Shown here: piece after piece, positions 19,159-28,906 of the stretch
Layout: every line of letters starts with the position of its first letter
Numbering within the stretch: the stretch's first letter is position 1
Notes under the pieces: model-generated
Told to the model about the DNA's origin: nothing
Databases searched by the model: none
Seen by the model: only the letters and a program-made list of their open reading frames with translations
Made by a program: the position numbers and the translations under genes
NCBI RefSeq assembly: GCF_038005985.1
Contig: NZ_JBBOUI010000001.1
Coordinates: 1,694,001 to 1,758,000 of the forward strand
Direction of reading: 5' to 3'
Source: Solibacillus sp. FSL R7-0682
Lineage (GTDB): Bacteria > Bacillota > Bacilli > Bacillales_A > Planococcaceae
Length of the DNA: 64,000 bases

Positions 19159-20514
19159 ATGTCATCGTCTTCATATTTAACCGTAAAAGCGTTAACGAAG
19201 TATATAAAACGAAAATTTGATGCCGATCCGCATTTGCGAGATGTTTATGTGACCGGGGAGCTTTCGAATGTTAAAATTCACAGCTCAGGCCATATTTACT
19301 TTACATTAAAGGATGACAGCTCGCGTATCCAAGCGACGATGTTTAAAAGCCAAGCGAGCAAATTATCATTCAAGCCAGAAGAAGGAATGAAGGTATTTAT
19401 TCGCGGAGATGTCAATGTTTATGAAGCGAGTGGCGCATACCAATTATACGCCCAATCGATGGAACCAGATGGCATTGGCGGGCTTTTTGTCGCGTTCAAT
19501 CAATTGAAGGAACGTCTACAAAAGGAAGGACTTTTTAATCCAAACTTTAAGCAGCTCATACCCCAATATCCACAAACAATTGGGGTATTAACTGCGACTA
19601 CAGGTGCTGCCATTCGAGATATTTGTACGACGATTAAACGACGTTATCCGCAAGCAGAGATATTAATTTATCCAACGCTTGTACAAGGAGCAGGAGCAGC
19701 ACCTAATATTACTGAAAATATATATTTAGCAAATCGCCAAGCATTATGTGATGTTTTAATCGTCGGGCGTGGTGGTGGATCGATTGAAGATTTATGGGCA
19801 TTCAATGAGGAAGTTGTTGCCCGGGCAATTTTTGAAAGTCGTATTCCGATCATTAGCGCAGTTGGTCATGAAACAGATACGACGATTGCGGATTTTGTAG
19901 CAGACCTTCGAGCACCAACACCTACTGCAGCAGCAGAAATGGCCGTGCCAAATCAGCAAGAGCTGTATCAACAAATACTACAAAAGCAGTCCTTTATGCA
20001 TCAAGTAATGACGTCACGTTTAAACTTTGAACGTACGCGTTTAACTAAATTACAAAATTCGTATCCACTTGCAACACCTGAGCGATTATATCGTCCTTTT
20101 ATAGAAAAGCTCCTACAAAGTGATATGGCATTACAAAATGCATCGAAATTATATGTACTAAATATAAAATCGACCTTACAATCAATTGATAGTAAGATGA
20201 AGCTCTTTTCACCGCAGTATCAGTTGAGCAATGCAAAGCAGCAATTAACTCATAAACAGGAGTATTTACAGCGCTTAATGCAACAACAACTTGCACAAAG
20301 TAAAGTCGCATTTTCAAACCAACTGCGAATGTTAGAGGCACTCAATCCATTAGCGCTCATGAGTAAAGGGTTTAGCGTAGCGTATAAAGATGAAAACGTA
20401 GTAAAATCAATCCATGAGCTGCAAAAAAATGATCTTTTGGATGTAACATTCCATGATGGTCATGCAAAAGCAAAAATTGTATCAACCCACGTGCGACAGG
20501 AAGGGGAAGAATAA
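19159..20514 (+). CDS. xseA: Exodeoxyribonuclease VII large subunit
   Basis: Catalytic subunit of ExoVII, which degrades single-stranded DNA in both directions. The N-terminal OB-fold (YLTVKALTKYIKRKFDADP, VYVTGELSNVKIHSSGHIYF) is followed by the nuclease core GVLTATTGAAIRDI, RGGGSIEDLWAFNEE and AVGHETDTTIADFVADLRAPTPTAAAE, then a coiled-coil C-terminal region that binds XseB. Length is 451 aa. It starts at ATG 19159 after AAAGGAGC. The stop overlaps the xseB start by one base. Confidence 0.97.
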   Translation: MSSSSYLTVKALTKYIKRKFDADPHLRDVYVTGELSNVKIHSSGHIYFTLKDDSSRIQATMFKSQASKLSFKPEEGMKVFIRGDVNVYEASGAYQLYAQSMEPDGIGGLFVAFNQLKERLQKEGLFNPNFKQLIPQYPQTIGVLTATTGAAIRDICTTIKRRYPQAEILIYPTLVQGAGAAPNITENIYLANRQALCDVLIVGRGGGSIEDLWAFNEEVVARAIFESRIPIISAVGHETDTTIADFVADLRAPTPTAAAEMAVPNQQELYQQILQKQSFMHQVMTSRLNFERTRLTKLQNSYPLATPERLYRPFIEKLLQSDMALQNASKLYVLNIKSTLQSIDSKMKLFSPQYQLSNAKQQLTHKQEYLQRLMQQQLAQSKVAFSNQLRMLEALNPLALMSKGFSVAYKDENVVKSIHELQKNDLLDVTFHDGHAKAKIVSTHVRQEGEE

Positions 20515-20738
20515 TGGCAAAACCTACATTTGCAACAGCGATGGCGGAATTAGAAGAGGTTGTTCGCAAGCTTGAACAAGGCGATGTACCTTTAGAAGAA
20601 GCAATCGATTTATATAAAAAGGGGATGGAGCTATCGAAGCTTTGTCATGATACTCTTCAAAATGCCGAACAGCAATTAATTTCAATCGTTGGTGAAAACG
20701 GTGAAAAAGAACCGTTCCAACAAGGAAATGGAGAATAG
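20514..20738 (+). CDS. xseB: Exodeoxyribonuclease VII small subunit
   Basis: Small helical subunit of ExoVII that coats the coiled coil of XseA. The 74 aa protein has the signature FATAMAELEEVVRKLEQGDVPLEEAIDLYKKGMEL, recognisable in blocks, and a short charged tail. It starts at ATG 20514 within TAATG, coupled to xseA. ispA follows 6 bases after its stop. Confidence 0.96.
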   Translation: MAKPTFATAMAELEEVVRKLEQGDVPLEEAIDLYKKGMELSKLCHDTLQNAEQQLISIVGENGEKEPFQQGNGE

Positions 20739-20744
20739 TAACTA

Positions 20745-21629
20745 ATGGGAAACGAGTTAAAGCAATTTATCGATCGAAATATTCCAACAATCGAATCTGC
20801 TATGTTTGAGCTTGTTGAAAAAATTTCTGCACCAGCTCATTTAAAAGAATCGATGCTTTATTCATTAAAGGCTGGAGGAAAGCGTATTCGTCCACTTTTT
20901 GTAGCTGCAGTTTGTGAAATGTATAATAAACCATTACATGCAAGCTACAAGGTAGGTGCTGCGGTAGAAATGATTCATACGTATTCTTTAATTCATGATG
21001 ATTTGCCTTGCATGGATGATGATGAACTACGTCGTGGTAAACCAACAAACCATGTTGTTTACGGTGAAGCATTAGCAACATTAGCAGGAGACGCGTTAAA
21101 TACATTAGCATTTGGGGTATTAGCACGTTTAGAAGACGTAACAGCAGAAAAACGTATTGAATTAGTTAATTTACTAAGTATTGCTGCAGGTGCTGAAGGA
21201 ATGGTTGGCGGACAAATTTTAGATATGGACGGCGAGAAACGTTTATTAAATATACAGGAACTTGAAACCGTTCATGTAAATAAAACAGGTGCATTACTTC
21301 GCTTTAGTATCGAGTCTGGGGCAGTATTAGCGGATGCTTCAAATGAAGATCGTAAAGCATTAGTAGAATACGCACACCATATTGGCCTTGCCTTCCAAAT
21401 TCAAGATGATATTTTAGATATTGAAGGTACATCTGAACAATTAGGTAAAACAGCTGGAAAAGATGTAGCAAGTGAAAAAAGTACATACCCAGCATTACTT
21501 ACATTAGATGGGGCAAAACAAAAGCTAGAGGAGCATTATACATTCGCTCTACAAGCACTACAATCCATAAAAACTGATACTTCCCTTCTACAACAATTTG
21601 CGGGGTATATCGTAAGACGTTCAAATTAA
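20745..21629 (+). CDS. ispA: Polyprenyl (farnesyl diphosphate) synthase
   Basis: Condenses DMAPP with IPP to geranyl and farnesyl diphosphate, precursor of undecaprenol, heme O and menaquinone side chains. It has the first Asp-rich motif [17 protein letters not shown], the [10 protein letters not shown] block near residues 43-52, and the second Asp-rich motif [12 protein letters not shown]. Length 294 aa is usual for bacterial FPP synthases. It sits directly upstream of dxs, so isoprenoid genes are clustered as in B. subtilis. Confidence 0.95.
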   Translation: MGNELKQFIDRNIPTIESAMFELVEKISAPAHLKESMLYSLKAGGKRIRPLFVAAVCEMYNKPLHASYKVGAAVEMIHTYSLIHDDLPCMDDDELRRGKPTNHVVYGEALATLAGDALNTLAFGVLARLEDVTAEKRIELVNLLSIAAGAEGMVGGQILDMDGEKRLLNIQELETVHVNKTGALLRFSIESGAVLADASNEDRKALVEYAHHIGLAFQIQDDILDIEGTSEQLGKTAGKDVASEKSTYPALLTLDGAKQKLEEHYTFALQALQSIKTDTSLLQQFAGYIVRRSN

Positions 21630-21718
21630 AGTATGTTAAACTTTTGTCTGTCGTTGTACATTGTTATAATAGAAAAATCACAATGGTGAATAAACTGATG
21701 AAAAGGTGTGTGGATGAG

Positions 21719-23614
21719 ATGGATTTAACGAAAATTTCTAGTCCATCCTTTTTAAAAGACTTGAATAAAAAGCAACTGGAGGCGCTAGCAGGAGATGTTC
21801 GCGCTTTCTTAATCGAGAAGTGTTCAGCAACTGGTGGCCATATTGGTCCGAATCTTGGTGTTGTTGAATTGACGATTGCATTGCATAAAGCTTTTAACAG
21901 TCCAAAGGATAAATTTTTATGGGATGTGGGTCACCAAGCTTACGTCCACAAAATCTTAACAGGTCGCGCGGATCAATTTGATACGCTCCGTCAATTTAAA
22001 GGTCTTTGCGGTTTCCCTAAGTTAGTTGAAAGTGAACACGACATGTGGGAAACAGGGCATAGTTCTACTTCTTTATCGGCTGCTATGGGTATGGCAGCAG
22101 CAAGGGATATTAAAGGGGATAAAAACTTTGTCGTGCCAATTATTGGTGATGGTGCGTTGACAGGTGGTATGGCGTTAGAAGCGCTTAATCATATCGGTCA
22201 TGAAAAGACAAATATGATCGTTATTTTAAATGATAACGAAATGTCGATTGCACCAAACGTAGGCGCATTGCACAGTGTTTTAGGTCGTCTGCGTACCGCT
22301 AAAGAATACTCACGAGCAAAGGAAGATTTAGAATCATTAATGCTAAAAATTCCAATGGTTGGTGACAAACTAGCAGCAACAGCAGAGCGAGTAAAAGATA
22401 GCTTAAAATATTTAGTTGTTTCTGGTGTGTTTTTCGAAGAGATGGGCTTTAAGTATTTGGGTCCAATCGATGGACATGATTTTGAAGTGCTTGAAAAAAC
22501 TTTAGAGTATGCAAAAAAAGTAGAAGGTCCGGTCATCGTTCACGTCATTACGAAAAAAGGGAAGGGCTACAAACCAGCTGAAGATGATACAGTTGGTACA
22601 TGGCACGGCACAGGTCCATACAAAATTGAAACGGGTGCGTTTGTAAAATCAGCAGCAAAAGGTCCAGCATGGAGTAGTTTAGTGGCGGAATCCGTTCGCA
22701 AATGTATGAAAGAGGACGAGCGTATTGTAGCTATAACACCAGCTATGCCTGTAGGCTCAAAGCTAGAAGGGATTCAAAAAGATTACCCGAGTCGTTTCTT
22801 TGATGTGGGAATTGCAGAGCAGCATGCAACGACGATGGCAGCAGGTTTAGCAACACAGCATATGAAGCCGTTTTTAGCAATCTATTCAACATTTTTACAA
22901 CGTGCCTATGACCAAGTACTACATGACATTGCACGTCCTAACTTAAATGTCTTTATTGGTATTGATCGTGCAGGTTTAGTTGGTGCTGATGGCGAAACGC
23001 ATCAAGGTGTATTTGATATTTCATTCTTACGCCATATCCCAAACATTGTTTTAATGATGCCAAAGGATGAAAATGAAGGCCAGCATATGGTAAAAACAGC
23101 CCTACAATATAATGATGGCCCGATTGCAATGCGTTATCCACGTGGCAATGGTTTAGGTGTCGAAATGGATAGCGAAATGAAAACTTTGCCAATAGGTTCA
23201 TGGGAAATATTACGTGAAGGTAATGATGCAGTCATTTTAACATTCGGTACGACGATTTCGATGGCACTAACTGCAGCGAATACATTGGCTGAACAAGGGA
23301 TTAGTGTACGTGTTGTCAATGCACGCTTTATTAAACCAATGGACGAGGCAATGCTTCATGACATTATGAAGACAGATTTACCGATTTTAACAATTGAAGA
23401 AACTATGCTTCAAGGTGGATTTGGTAGTGCAGTATTAGAGTTTGCAAACGATCATGGCTACCGTAATGTAACGATTGACCGAATTGGAATTCCTGATGAG
23501 TTTATCGAGCATGGCGATGTAGATTTACTACTAGCAGAAATTAATGTTACTTCAGAAGAAGCGGTGAAGCGCATTGAGCAGCTAGTACCGAAAAAACAGT
23601 CAGGTAGGGTTTAA
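21719..23614 (+). CDS. dxs: 1-deoxy-D-xylulose-5-phosphate synthase
   Basis: A thiamine-diphosphate enzyme joining pyruvate and glyceraldehyde-3-phosphate at the entry of the MEP isoprenoid pathway. ATG 21719 ([15 protein letters not shown]) is preferred to the in-frame start at 21644; it matches the usual Dxs N-terminus, gives 631 aa, and has AAAGGTG upstream. Key blocks: [29 protein letters not shown], ThDP motif [16 protein letters not shown] with [12 protein letters not shown], and the C-terminal [12 protein letters not shown] and [16 protein letters not shown]. Confidence 0.97.
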   Translation: MDLTKISSPSFLKDLNKKQLEALAGDVRAFLIEKCSATGGHIGPNLGVVELTIALHKAFNSPKDKFLWDVGHQAYVHKILTGRADQFDTLRQFKGLCGFPKLVESEHDMWETGHSSTSLSAAMGMAAARDIKGDKNFVVPIIGDGALTGGMALEALNHIGHEKTNMIVILNDNEMSIAPNVGALHSVLGRLRTAKEYSRAKEDLESLMLKIPMVGDKLAATAERVKDSLKYLVVSGVFFEEMGFKYLGPIDGHDFEVLEKTLEYAKKVEGPVIVHVITKKGKGYKPAEDDTVGTWHGTGPYKIETGAFVKSAAKGPAWSSLVAESVRKCMKEDERIVAITPAMPVGSKLEGIQKDYPSRFFDVGIAEQHATTMAAGLATQHMKPFLAIYSTFLQRAYDQVLHDIARPNLNVFIGIDRAGLVGADGETHQGVFDISFLRHIPNIVLMMPKDENEGQHMVKTALQYNDGPIAMRYPRGNGLGVEMDSEMKTLPIGSWEILREGNDAVILTFGTTISMALTAANTLAEQGISVRVVNARFIKPMDEAMLHDIMKTDLPILTIEETMLQGGFGSAVLEFANDHGYRNVTIDRIGIPDEFIEHGDVDLLLAEINVTSEEAVKRIEQLVPKKQSGRV

Positions 23615-23620
23615 AATAGT

Positions 23621-24439
23621 ATGACAAAGCAACCAAAAGAACGTGTAGACATTTTACTAGTGGAACGTGGTTTATGTGAAACACGAGAAAAAGCGAAGCG
23701 TTCTATAATGGCGGGGCTTGTATATTCAAATGAAGTTCGTATTGATAAAGCAGGCGAAAAAATTGGAATTGATGCACCGCTACAAGTAAAAGGTTCTGAT
23801 TTAAAATATGTGTCACGAGGTGGGCTAAAGCTAGAAAAAGCGTTAGACATCTTTGACATGTCAGTTGAAGGAAAATTAATGCTTGATATTGGCTCTTCAA
23901 CAGGTGGTTTTACAGATTGTGCGTTGCAAAACGGTGCGCGTCATTGTTACGCACTTGATGTAGGATCAAACCAGCTCGCATGGAAAATTCGTTCTGATGA
24001 GCGTGTTACCGTGATGGAGAAAACAAATTTCCGTTATACAAAGCCAGAAGATTTAGTCGAAGGCTTACCAGATTTTGCGACGATTGATGTGTCATTTATT
24101 TCGCTTTCACTAATTTTGCCTGTTCTAAAAACGGTATTAATGCCTGGTGGCGATGTTATGGCATTAGTGAAACCTCAATTTGAAGCAGGCCGTGAAAATG
24201 TTGGGAAAAAAGGTATTGTACGAGAGCCAAAAGTTCATTTAGCCGTTTTAGAAGAAACGGCTAAAATGGCTACAGAAGTTGGCTTTATCGTAAAAGATGC
24301 GTCGTTCTCACCAATCACTGGTGGAGAGGGGAATATCGAGTTTTTATTCCATCTCTACAATCCGCGTGACGGAGAGGAAGTTCCATCATTTACAGAGTTC
24401 AATGCTGTAGTAAATGATGCACATTCACAATTAAAGTAA
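23621..24439 (+). CDS. tlyA: TlyA-family rRNA 2'-O-methyltransferase (YqxC type)
   Basis: A predicted SAM-dependent RNA methyltransferase, with the hemolysin-A/TlyA name kept from mycobacteria. The N-terminal S4 RNA-binding domain (RVDILLVERGLCETREKAKR) is followed by a FtsJ-like domain with the SAM loop MLDIGSSTGGFTDCALQNGA, FATIDVSFISL, and the ending ITGGEGNIEFLFHL. Length is 272 aa. It is in the normal position between dxs and argR. A terminator follows, then the reverse psiE gene. Confidence 0.92.
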   Translation: MTKQPKERVDILLVERGLCETREKAKRSIMAGLVYSNEVRIDKAGEKIGIDAPLQVKGSDLKYVSRGGLKLEKALDIFDMSVEGKLMLDIGSSTGGFTDCALQNGARHCYALDVGSNQLAWKIRSDERVTVMEKTNFRYTKPEDLVEGLPDFATIDVSFISLSLILPVLKTVLMPGGDVMALVKPQFEAGRENVGKKGIVREPKVHLAVLEETAKMATEVGFIVKDASFSPITGGEGNIEFLFHLYNPRDGEEVPSFTEFNAVVNDAHSQLK

Positions 24440-24440
24440 A

Positions 24441-24486
24441 AAAAGTACAAGATAGGTCATACCGACTATATCTTGTGCTTTTTTGT
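24441..24486 (+). terminator. Terminator of the nusB-tlyA cluster
   Basis: AAGTACAAGATA (24443-24454) pairs with TATCTTGTGCTT (24469-24480) with one G-U pair, followed by TTTTG. The A-rich left flank could also serve psiE from the other strand weakly. Confidence 0.8.
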
Positions 24487-24585
24487 TTTTAAGTGAAATT
24501 TTAGTTTCGAAAAGACAAGTAGTGTAGGAAATGAATTTACTACGCTTAAAAACGGGAAAGCAGAACGATGTGAATTAGGTAGTAG

Positions 24586-25023
24586 TTATTTATAATTTTT
24601 ATTATTAGGTCTTTCACGTGGGGTAATATTAATAATGTAATAGCTAATGATCAGGACAAAAATGACAAGAGAATATACAAGTGTGTCCACTGGGTGATCA
24701 TGCTCTACAATTATAAGTCGGATCATCGCGGTAATGCCAATATACATAAAATAACGTAATGGGAAATGGTAGTCTTCCTTGAAGTATTTAACGATCATCG
24801 TTATAAACTCGAAATATAAAAAGAAAATGAGGATGTTAGCTAAGATAAGCTTGTAATCTTTCTTACTAGTTGAAAACAAAATATTAATAAACTCTACAAT
24901 TTCCATAAGCAGCAATATTGATAAAACAAAGGCTAATATCGTTAAGCCCGCATTTAATATAATCTGCAATACTCTTGGGATAATCTTATTGATACTGTTT
25001 ACTTTTGCTAGTCTTTGCTCCAT
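24586..25023 (-). CDS. psiE: Phosphate-starvation-inducible PsiE family membrane protein
   Basis: A small integral membrane protein of the PsiE family; the molecular role is unknown. The 145 aa protein has four predicted membrane helices, the conserved segment YHFPLRYFMYIGITAMIRLII and a polar C-terminus ending PRERPNNKNYK. It starts at 25023 on the reverse strand with GGAGGG 5 bases ahead. It is a reverse-oriented insertion in the otherwise forward tlyA-argR block, diverging from argR across a 318-base gap. Confidence 0.85.
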   Translation of the reverse strand: MEQRLAKVNSINKIIPRVLQIILNAGLTILAFVLSILLLMEIVEFINILFSTSKKDYKLILANILIFFLYFEFITMIVKYFKEDYHFPLRYFMYIGITAMIRLIIVEHDHPVDTLVYSLVIFVLIISYYIINITPRERPNNKNYK

Positions 25024-25341
25024 AAAAACCCTCCAATCATTTTTTATAATATGTACTATAACAGGAAAATAATAGGAAGTTTAGTCCTTTACGGGAAATG
25101 TCATAATGAAACCGTTTACGTTCATAATTACATGGAAAATAAGTGGAAAGTGACAATTAAACACTTAAGTTTGCAAACAGGTTGTTTGAAATAAAAATGA
25201 TTTTCTTTTTGTAAAAGTAGCTTGTATTCATTGATAAAAAAGGATTTTTGAACGTATGTACGGTTTTTTCTTGTATTTCCTTTATGCAAGTGGTAGTGTA
25301 ATTATACATAGTTTGTAAATATAATTTATGAGGTGACTCAG
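25024..25341. other. Divergent intergenic region psiE/argR
   Basis: 318 AT-rich bases hold both promoters. A segment GAAATAAAAATGATTTT (around 25188-25204) faintly resembles an ARG box (consensus CATGAATAAAAATKCAAK) but with several mismatches, so autoregulation by ArgR is only a possibility. Nothing coding is seen. Confidence 0.3.
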
Positions 25342-25791
25342 GTGAATAAAGGACAACGCCATATTCGCATTCGCGATATTATTACAAATAACGAAATCGA
25401 AACACAAGATGATTTAGTCGAACAATTAAAAAATGCGGGTTATAATGTCACTCAAGCTACAGTTTCACGAGATATTAAAGAACTACATTTAGTTAAGGTC
25501 CCATTACAAGATGGGCGATATAAATACAGCTTACCAGCTGATCAACGCTTTAATCCAATTCAAAAATTGCACCGTTCATTAGCGGATGCATTTGTATCAA
25601 TCGACGGAGCTTCTCACTTCCTTGTAATGAAAACTTTACCTGGTAACGCCAATGCAATTGGTTCATTACTTGACCATTTAGATTGGAATGAAGTGCTTGG
25701 TACAATTTGTGGAGACGACACAATTTTAATTATGTGTCGTACAGAGGACGATCGTGAAGAGATAAAAAATCGTTTATTAGATATGCTATAA
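25342..25791 (+). CDS. argR: Arginine repressor/activator ArgR (AhrC)
   Basis: Hexameric arginine-dependent regulator of arginine synthesis and breakdown. GTG 25342 ([15 protein letters not shown]) is chosen over GTG 25333: it gives 149 aa, the exact B. subtilis AhrC length, and has GAGGTGA 4-5 bases ahead. The wHTH domain includes [19 protein letters not shown]. The C-terminal arginine-binding domain has the Asp pair in [15 protein letters not shown]. recN starts 16 bases downstream, as in other Bacillales. Confidence 0.96.
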   Translation: MNKGQRHIRIRDIITNNEIETQDDLVEQLKNAGYNVTQATVSRDIKELHLVKVPLQDGRYKYSLPADQRFNPIQKLHRSLADAFVSIDGASHFLVMKTLPGNANAIGSLLDHLDWNEVLGTICGDDTILIMCRTEDDREEIKNRLLDML

Positions 25792-25807
25792 ACCGAGGTG
25801 GATGGGT

Positions 25808-27502
25808 TTGTTAAGAGAATTAAGCATTCGAAACTTTGCAATCATTGATGACTTAACAGTTAGCTTTTTTGATGGTTTGACTGTATTAACTGGAGAAACA
25901 GGTGCTGGGAAATCCATTATCATTGATGCAGTAAATATTTTAGCAGGTGGTCGTGGGTCGACAGAATTTATTCGTCATGGTGCTAAAAAGGCGGAGCTTG
26001 GCGGGTTATTTCAAATTAATGATGACAGCCACCCGATCTTTTTAAAGCTAGACGAGCATGGGATTGAAGCCGAAGAGGGCACAATTATTTTACGTCGGGA
26101 TTTAAATGAATCTGGTAAAAGTATTTGTCGTGTTAATGGGAAGCTTGTTCCGTTGTCTGTTTTACGAGATATTGGTGGTAGCTTAATCGACATTCATGGA
26201 CAGCATGAAAATCAAGAGCTCATGGATGAAAAATTTCATATTCATTTATTAGATCATTTTGCACAGCATGAGTTAGAAACTGTGAAAAATAAGTATGATG
26301 AGGCTTATGAGGCATACCGACAATTAAAGCGTGAAGTCGCTGAATTAAGCATTGATGAGCAACGTATGGCGCAGCGTATAGACTTATATCAATTCCAAAT
26401 TCAAGAGCTTGAACAAGCTGCACTTCAAGTTGATGAAGAGGATGCATTAAATGAAGAGCGTATACGTTTAATGAATTTTCACAAAATTTTTGAACGCGCA
26501 AATATGGCTTATGAAGCTATTTCAGGGGATTCAAACGGCTTAGATAAAATCGGTAACGCGATGAATGCATTAGATGATATTGTCGTACTTGATCCAATCT
26601 TTAAAGAGTCATCAGAAGCCGTGACATCGAGTTTTTATGCATTACAAGATGCAGCATATCAAATTAAAAACGCCTTGGATGATTTAGAGTATGATGCGGA
26701 ACGCTTAAATGATGTAGAGCAACGTTTAGCACTCTATCAAAATATGAAGCGAAAATATGGGACAACTGTCGAAGAAATTTTAGCGTATTATGATAAGATT
26801 GAAGAAGAATTAAGTCAATTAATGAATCGTGACGAAACGATGCAAAAAAATGAGCAATTGTTAGCAGAAATGGAAGAAACGCTTAATAATCTAGCGCGTG
26901 AATTAACTGCCATACGAAAAGAAAATGCATTGCATTTAAGTGAAGCGATTATGAATGAGCTTCGTATGCTACATATGGAAAAGGCGAAATTTATCGTCAA
27001 CTTTGAACCATTAAATCAGTTTGACGCTAATGGGAAAGATGCTGTCGCATTTTATATTTCGACAAACGTTGGAGAGCCACCGAAGTCATTACCAAAAGTT
27101 GCTTCAGGAGGAGAACTTTCACGCATGATGCTTGCGTTAAAAACGATTTTTTCAACCTCAAATGGTATTACATCCATCATTTTTGACGAGGTTGATACTG
27201 GGGTGAGTGGACGTGTCGCACAGGCGATTGCAGAAAAAATTGCCGCAATTTCCGTTAACTCGCAAGTTTTATGTATTTCCCATTTACCGCAAGTAGCGGC
27301 AATGGCGGATCATCAATATTATATTAAAAAGCAAGTCGAGCAAGAGCGTACGTTTACGACAGTTACAGAAATGCAGCAGCGACAACGTATCGAAGAAATT
27401 AGTCGTATGATGAGTGGATCAGAAATAACAGAGCTCACATTACAACATGCCTCTGAACTGATTCAAATGGCGAATGAACGCAAAGAAGCTTTCCTTAAAT
27501 AG
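25808..27502 (+). CDS. recN: DNA repair protein RecN
   Basis: An SMC-like ATPase acting early in double-strand break repair. TTG 25808 (MLRELSIRNFAIID) is chosen over ATG 25802 because GAGGTGG at 25794-25800 is 7 bases away and the sequence then aligns with other RecN starts; 564 aa. Walker A is TGETGAGKSIIIDA, the Q-loop block is DIHGQHENQELM, the centre is coiled coil, and the C-terminal lobe has the signature VASGGELSRMMLALK and Walker B IIFDEVDTGVSG. Confidence 0.96.
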   Translation: MLRELSIRNFAIIDDLTVSFFDGLTVLTGETGAGKSIIIDAVNILAGGRGSTEFIRHGAKKAELGGLFQINDDSHPIFLKLDEHGIEAEEGTIILRRDLNESGKSICRVNGKLVPLSVLRDIGGSLIDIHGQHENQELMDEKFHIHLLDHFAQHELETVKNKYDEAYEAYRQLKREVAELSIDEQRMAQRIDLYQFQIQELEQAALQVDEEDALNEERIRLMNFHKIFERANMAYEAISGDSNGLDKIGNAMNALDDIVVLDPIFKESSEAVTSSFYALQDAAYQIKNALDDLEYDAERLNDVEQRLALYQNMKRKYGTTVEEILAYYDKIEEELSQLMNRDETMQKNEQLLAEMEETLNNLARELTAIRKENALHLSEAIMNELRMLHMEKAKFIVNFEPLNQFDANGKDAVAFYISTNVGEPPKSLPKVASGGELSRMMLALKTIFSTSNGITSIIFDEVDTGVSGRVAQAIAEKIAAISVNSQVLCISHLPQVAAMADHQYYIKKQVEQERTFTTVTEMQQRQRIEEISRMMSGSEITELTLQHASELIQMANERKEAFLK

Positions 27503-27513
27503 TAAAAAATAGT

Positions 27514-27547
27514 GGTACCTAACAATGAGATGTTAGGTGCCTTTTTT
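27514..27547 (+). terminator. Terminator between recN and spoIVB
   Basis: GGTACCTAACA (27514-27524) pairs with TGTTAGGTGCC (27531-27541) with one G-U pair, followed by T6. Confidence 0.9.
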
Positions 27548-27568
27548 CAAGTTGGACAAAAATTTCCG

Positions 27569-27598
27569 TTCATAACTCCCCATTTTTATCACATAGTA
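27569..27598 (+). promoter_or_regulatory. Candidate forespore (sigma-G/sigma-F) promoter of spoIVB
   Basis: TTCATA (27569-27574) and CATAGTA (27592-27598) are 17 bases apart. CATAGTA matches the forespore -10 CATACTA at six of seven bases, and the -35 fits GYATA-type sequences at four of five. In B. subtilis spoIVB is transcribed in the forespore, which supports the reading. Confidence 0.5.
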
Positions 27599-27620
27599 AG
27601 CAAAGAAGAGGAGGTGAGAT

Positions 27621-28547
27621 ATGAATCGAAAAATGCCTGTCATGTTGTTGCTAATGCTCTTGATATTCCCGATACAAAGCTTTGCAAAGGAATTGATTCC
27701 AATGGGGAACTCCATTGGCGTGCAGCTCCAAATGCCATATGTGTTTGTATCGCATGATGTGTTGCTCGAATCAGGTGATTGGTTAAAGCAAGGTGATCGT
27801 ATTACAAGTCTAAATAACAAAGAGTTAACGGATTTAAATACACTATTTCAACAAAAAGATGATGTCGAGCTAACAGTCGAAAAAGAAGGAAAAAAACGAA
27901 AAATTACTGTATCTAAAGATCAGCTTGCCCATTTAAGACCCTTTTTAAAAAGTGAAACAGATGGTATTGGCACTTTAACCTTTATTGATCCTGATACATT
28001 GGAGTACGGAGCGTTAGGTCACCAAATTATGGATTCGGTTTTAAAGCAACCACCTGCTTTTTATGATGGAGCCATTTTTGAGGCATCGATTTCCCAAGTG
28101 AAAAAGAGCGTGCCTGGACAACCAGGATATAAAGTCTCAATTGTCGATAAATCATTATCACCACTAGGCACTGTGTTAAGTAATGATATTTACGGTATAT
28201 TTGGTAAATGGGAACAACCGTTACACCAAAGTTTGCATCAGCCTTTAGAAATTATACATGCGGAACAGTTAAAAGAAGGAAAGGCTGAATTATTAACGAG
28301 TATAAATGGTGAAAAAGTGGAGTCTTTTGAAATAAAAATAGAGAAAAACGAAGGAAATACCTTCACATTCCACGTTACAGATAAAAGGCTAATCCAACAA
28401 ACTGGAGGCATTGTTCAGGGAATGAGCGGCAGTCCTATTCTACAGGATAACCAATTTGTCGGAGCTGTAACCCATATGTTTGTCGAAGAACCGACAAAAG
28501 GTGCCGGGATTCTACTTGTTGAGATGCTGAAAAAAAGCCCTAATTAA
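27621..28547 (+). CDS. spoIVB: SpoIVB serine peptidase, compact form
   Basis: A forespore-secreted S55 protease that triggers pro-sigma-K processing in the mother cell. It has an N-terminal membrane/signal segment (MPVMLLLMLLIFPIQ), a PDZ domain around residues 30-100, and a catalytic domain with GALGH (His134), TDKRL (Asp254) and GMSGSP (Ser269), aligning with the B. subtilis triad. At 308 aa it is much shorter than the about 425 aa B. subtilis protein: the region between membrane anchor and PDZ is nearly absent and the PDZ is trimmed. ATG 27621 has GAGGAGGTGAG ahead. Confidence 0.93.
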   Translation: MNRKMPVMLLLMLLIFPIQSFAKELIPMGNSIGVQLQMPYVFVSHDVLLESGDWLKQGDRITSLNNKELTDLNTLFQQKDDVELTVEKEGKKRKITVSKDQLAHLRPFLKSETDGIGTLTFIDPDTLEYGALGHQIMDSVLKQPPAFYDGAIFEASISQVKKSVPGQPGYKVSIVDKSLSPLGTVLSNDIYGIFGKWEQPLHQSLHQPLEIIHAEQLKEGKAELLTSINGEKVESFEIKIEKNEGNTFTFHVTDKRLIQQTGGIVQGMSGSPILQDNQFVGAVTHMFVEEPTKGAGILLVEMLKKSPN

Positions 28548-28556
28548 TAACTTTTT

Positions 28557-28592
28557 GACTATACTTTGCATAAAAGTGTAGTCATTTCTTAT
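28557..28592 (+). terminator. Terminator of spoIVB
   Basis: GACTATACTTT (28557-28567) pairs with AAAGTGTAGTC (28573-28583), with one G-U pair and a 5-base loop, followed by a T-rich tail ATTTCTTATTTT. Confidence 0.75.
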
Positions 28593-28621
28593 TTTATACC
28601 TTACAATATACATAAAGTAAA

Positions 28622-28657
28622 TTCGACAAATGTAAACCCATATATTTCTATGTCAAA
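28622..28657 (+). promoter_or_regulatory. Upstream 0A-box-like sites of spo0A
   Basis: TTCGACA at 28622-28628 is the exact complement of the Spo0A box TGTCGAA. TGTCAAA at 28651-28657 is a one-mismatch box. Together with the box at 28721 they give three sites in about 100 bases, consistent with Spo0A~P autoregulation. Confidence 0.5.
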
Positions 28658-28701
28658 AAAGAAAGAAAATACATTACTTCATACTCATTTTTGTGCTTTA
28701 T

Positions 28702-28730
28702 AGAGGAATTTTCTTTATTCTGTCGAAATT
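28702..28730 (+). promoter_or_regulatory. Sigma-H promoter of spo0A with overlapping 0A box
   Basis: AGAGGAATT (28702-28710) matches the sigma-H -35 consensus RNAGGAWWW at every position. GTCGAAATT (28722-28730) matches -10 RNNGAATWW at eight of nine, with an 11-base spacer. The exact 0A box TGTCGAA (28721-28727) overlaps the -10. This matches the known logic of the Ps promoter of spo0A in B. subtilis. Confidence 0.65.
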
Positions 28731-28813
28731 TCTCTAAAGTCAAAGCAATAAAATGAGGATGCTAGACATAGTGATGTCGCTAATTTCGTTGTAAATTGTA
28801 AAAGCGAATCGTG

Positions 28814-28840
28814 GAAAAGAGAATTATGAACTCTCTTTTC
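28814..28840 (+). other. Leader hairpin upstream of spo0A
   Basis: GAAAAGAGA (28814-28822) and TCTCTTTTC (28832-28840) form a 9-bp perfect stem with a 9-base loop, 66 bases before the start codon. There is no T tract after it, so a terminator is unlikely; it may be an RNA-stabilising leader structure. Confidence 0.4.
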
Positions 28841-28906
28841 GTTTAGGGAAAGTTTATATAGACTTTGCCAGCTCGAATATCAACAACAATTAAAGGGGGA
28901 TTTTGT

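Noticed and set aside
27512-27757. Forward ORF (81 codons) between recN and spoIVB
   Set aside because: It covers a terminator and the spoIVB promoter and overlaps the spoIVB start in another frame.
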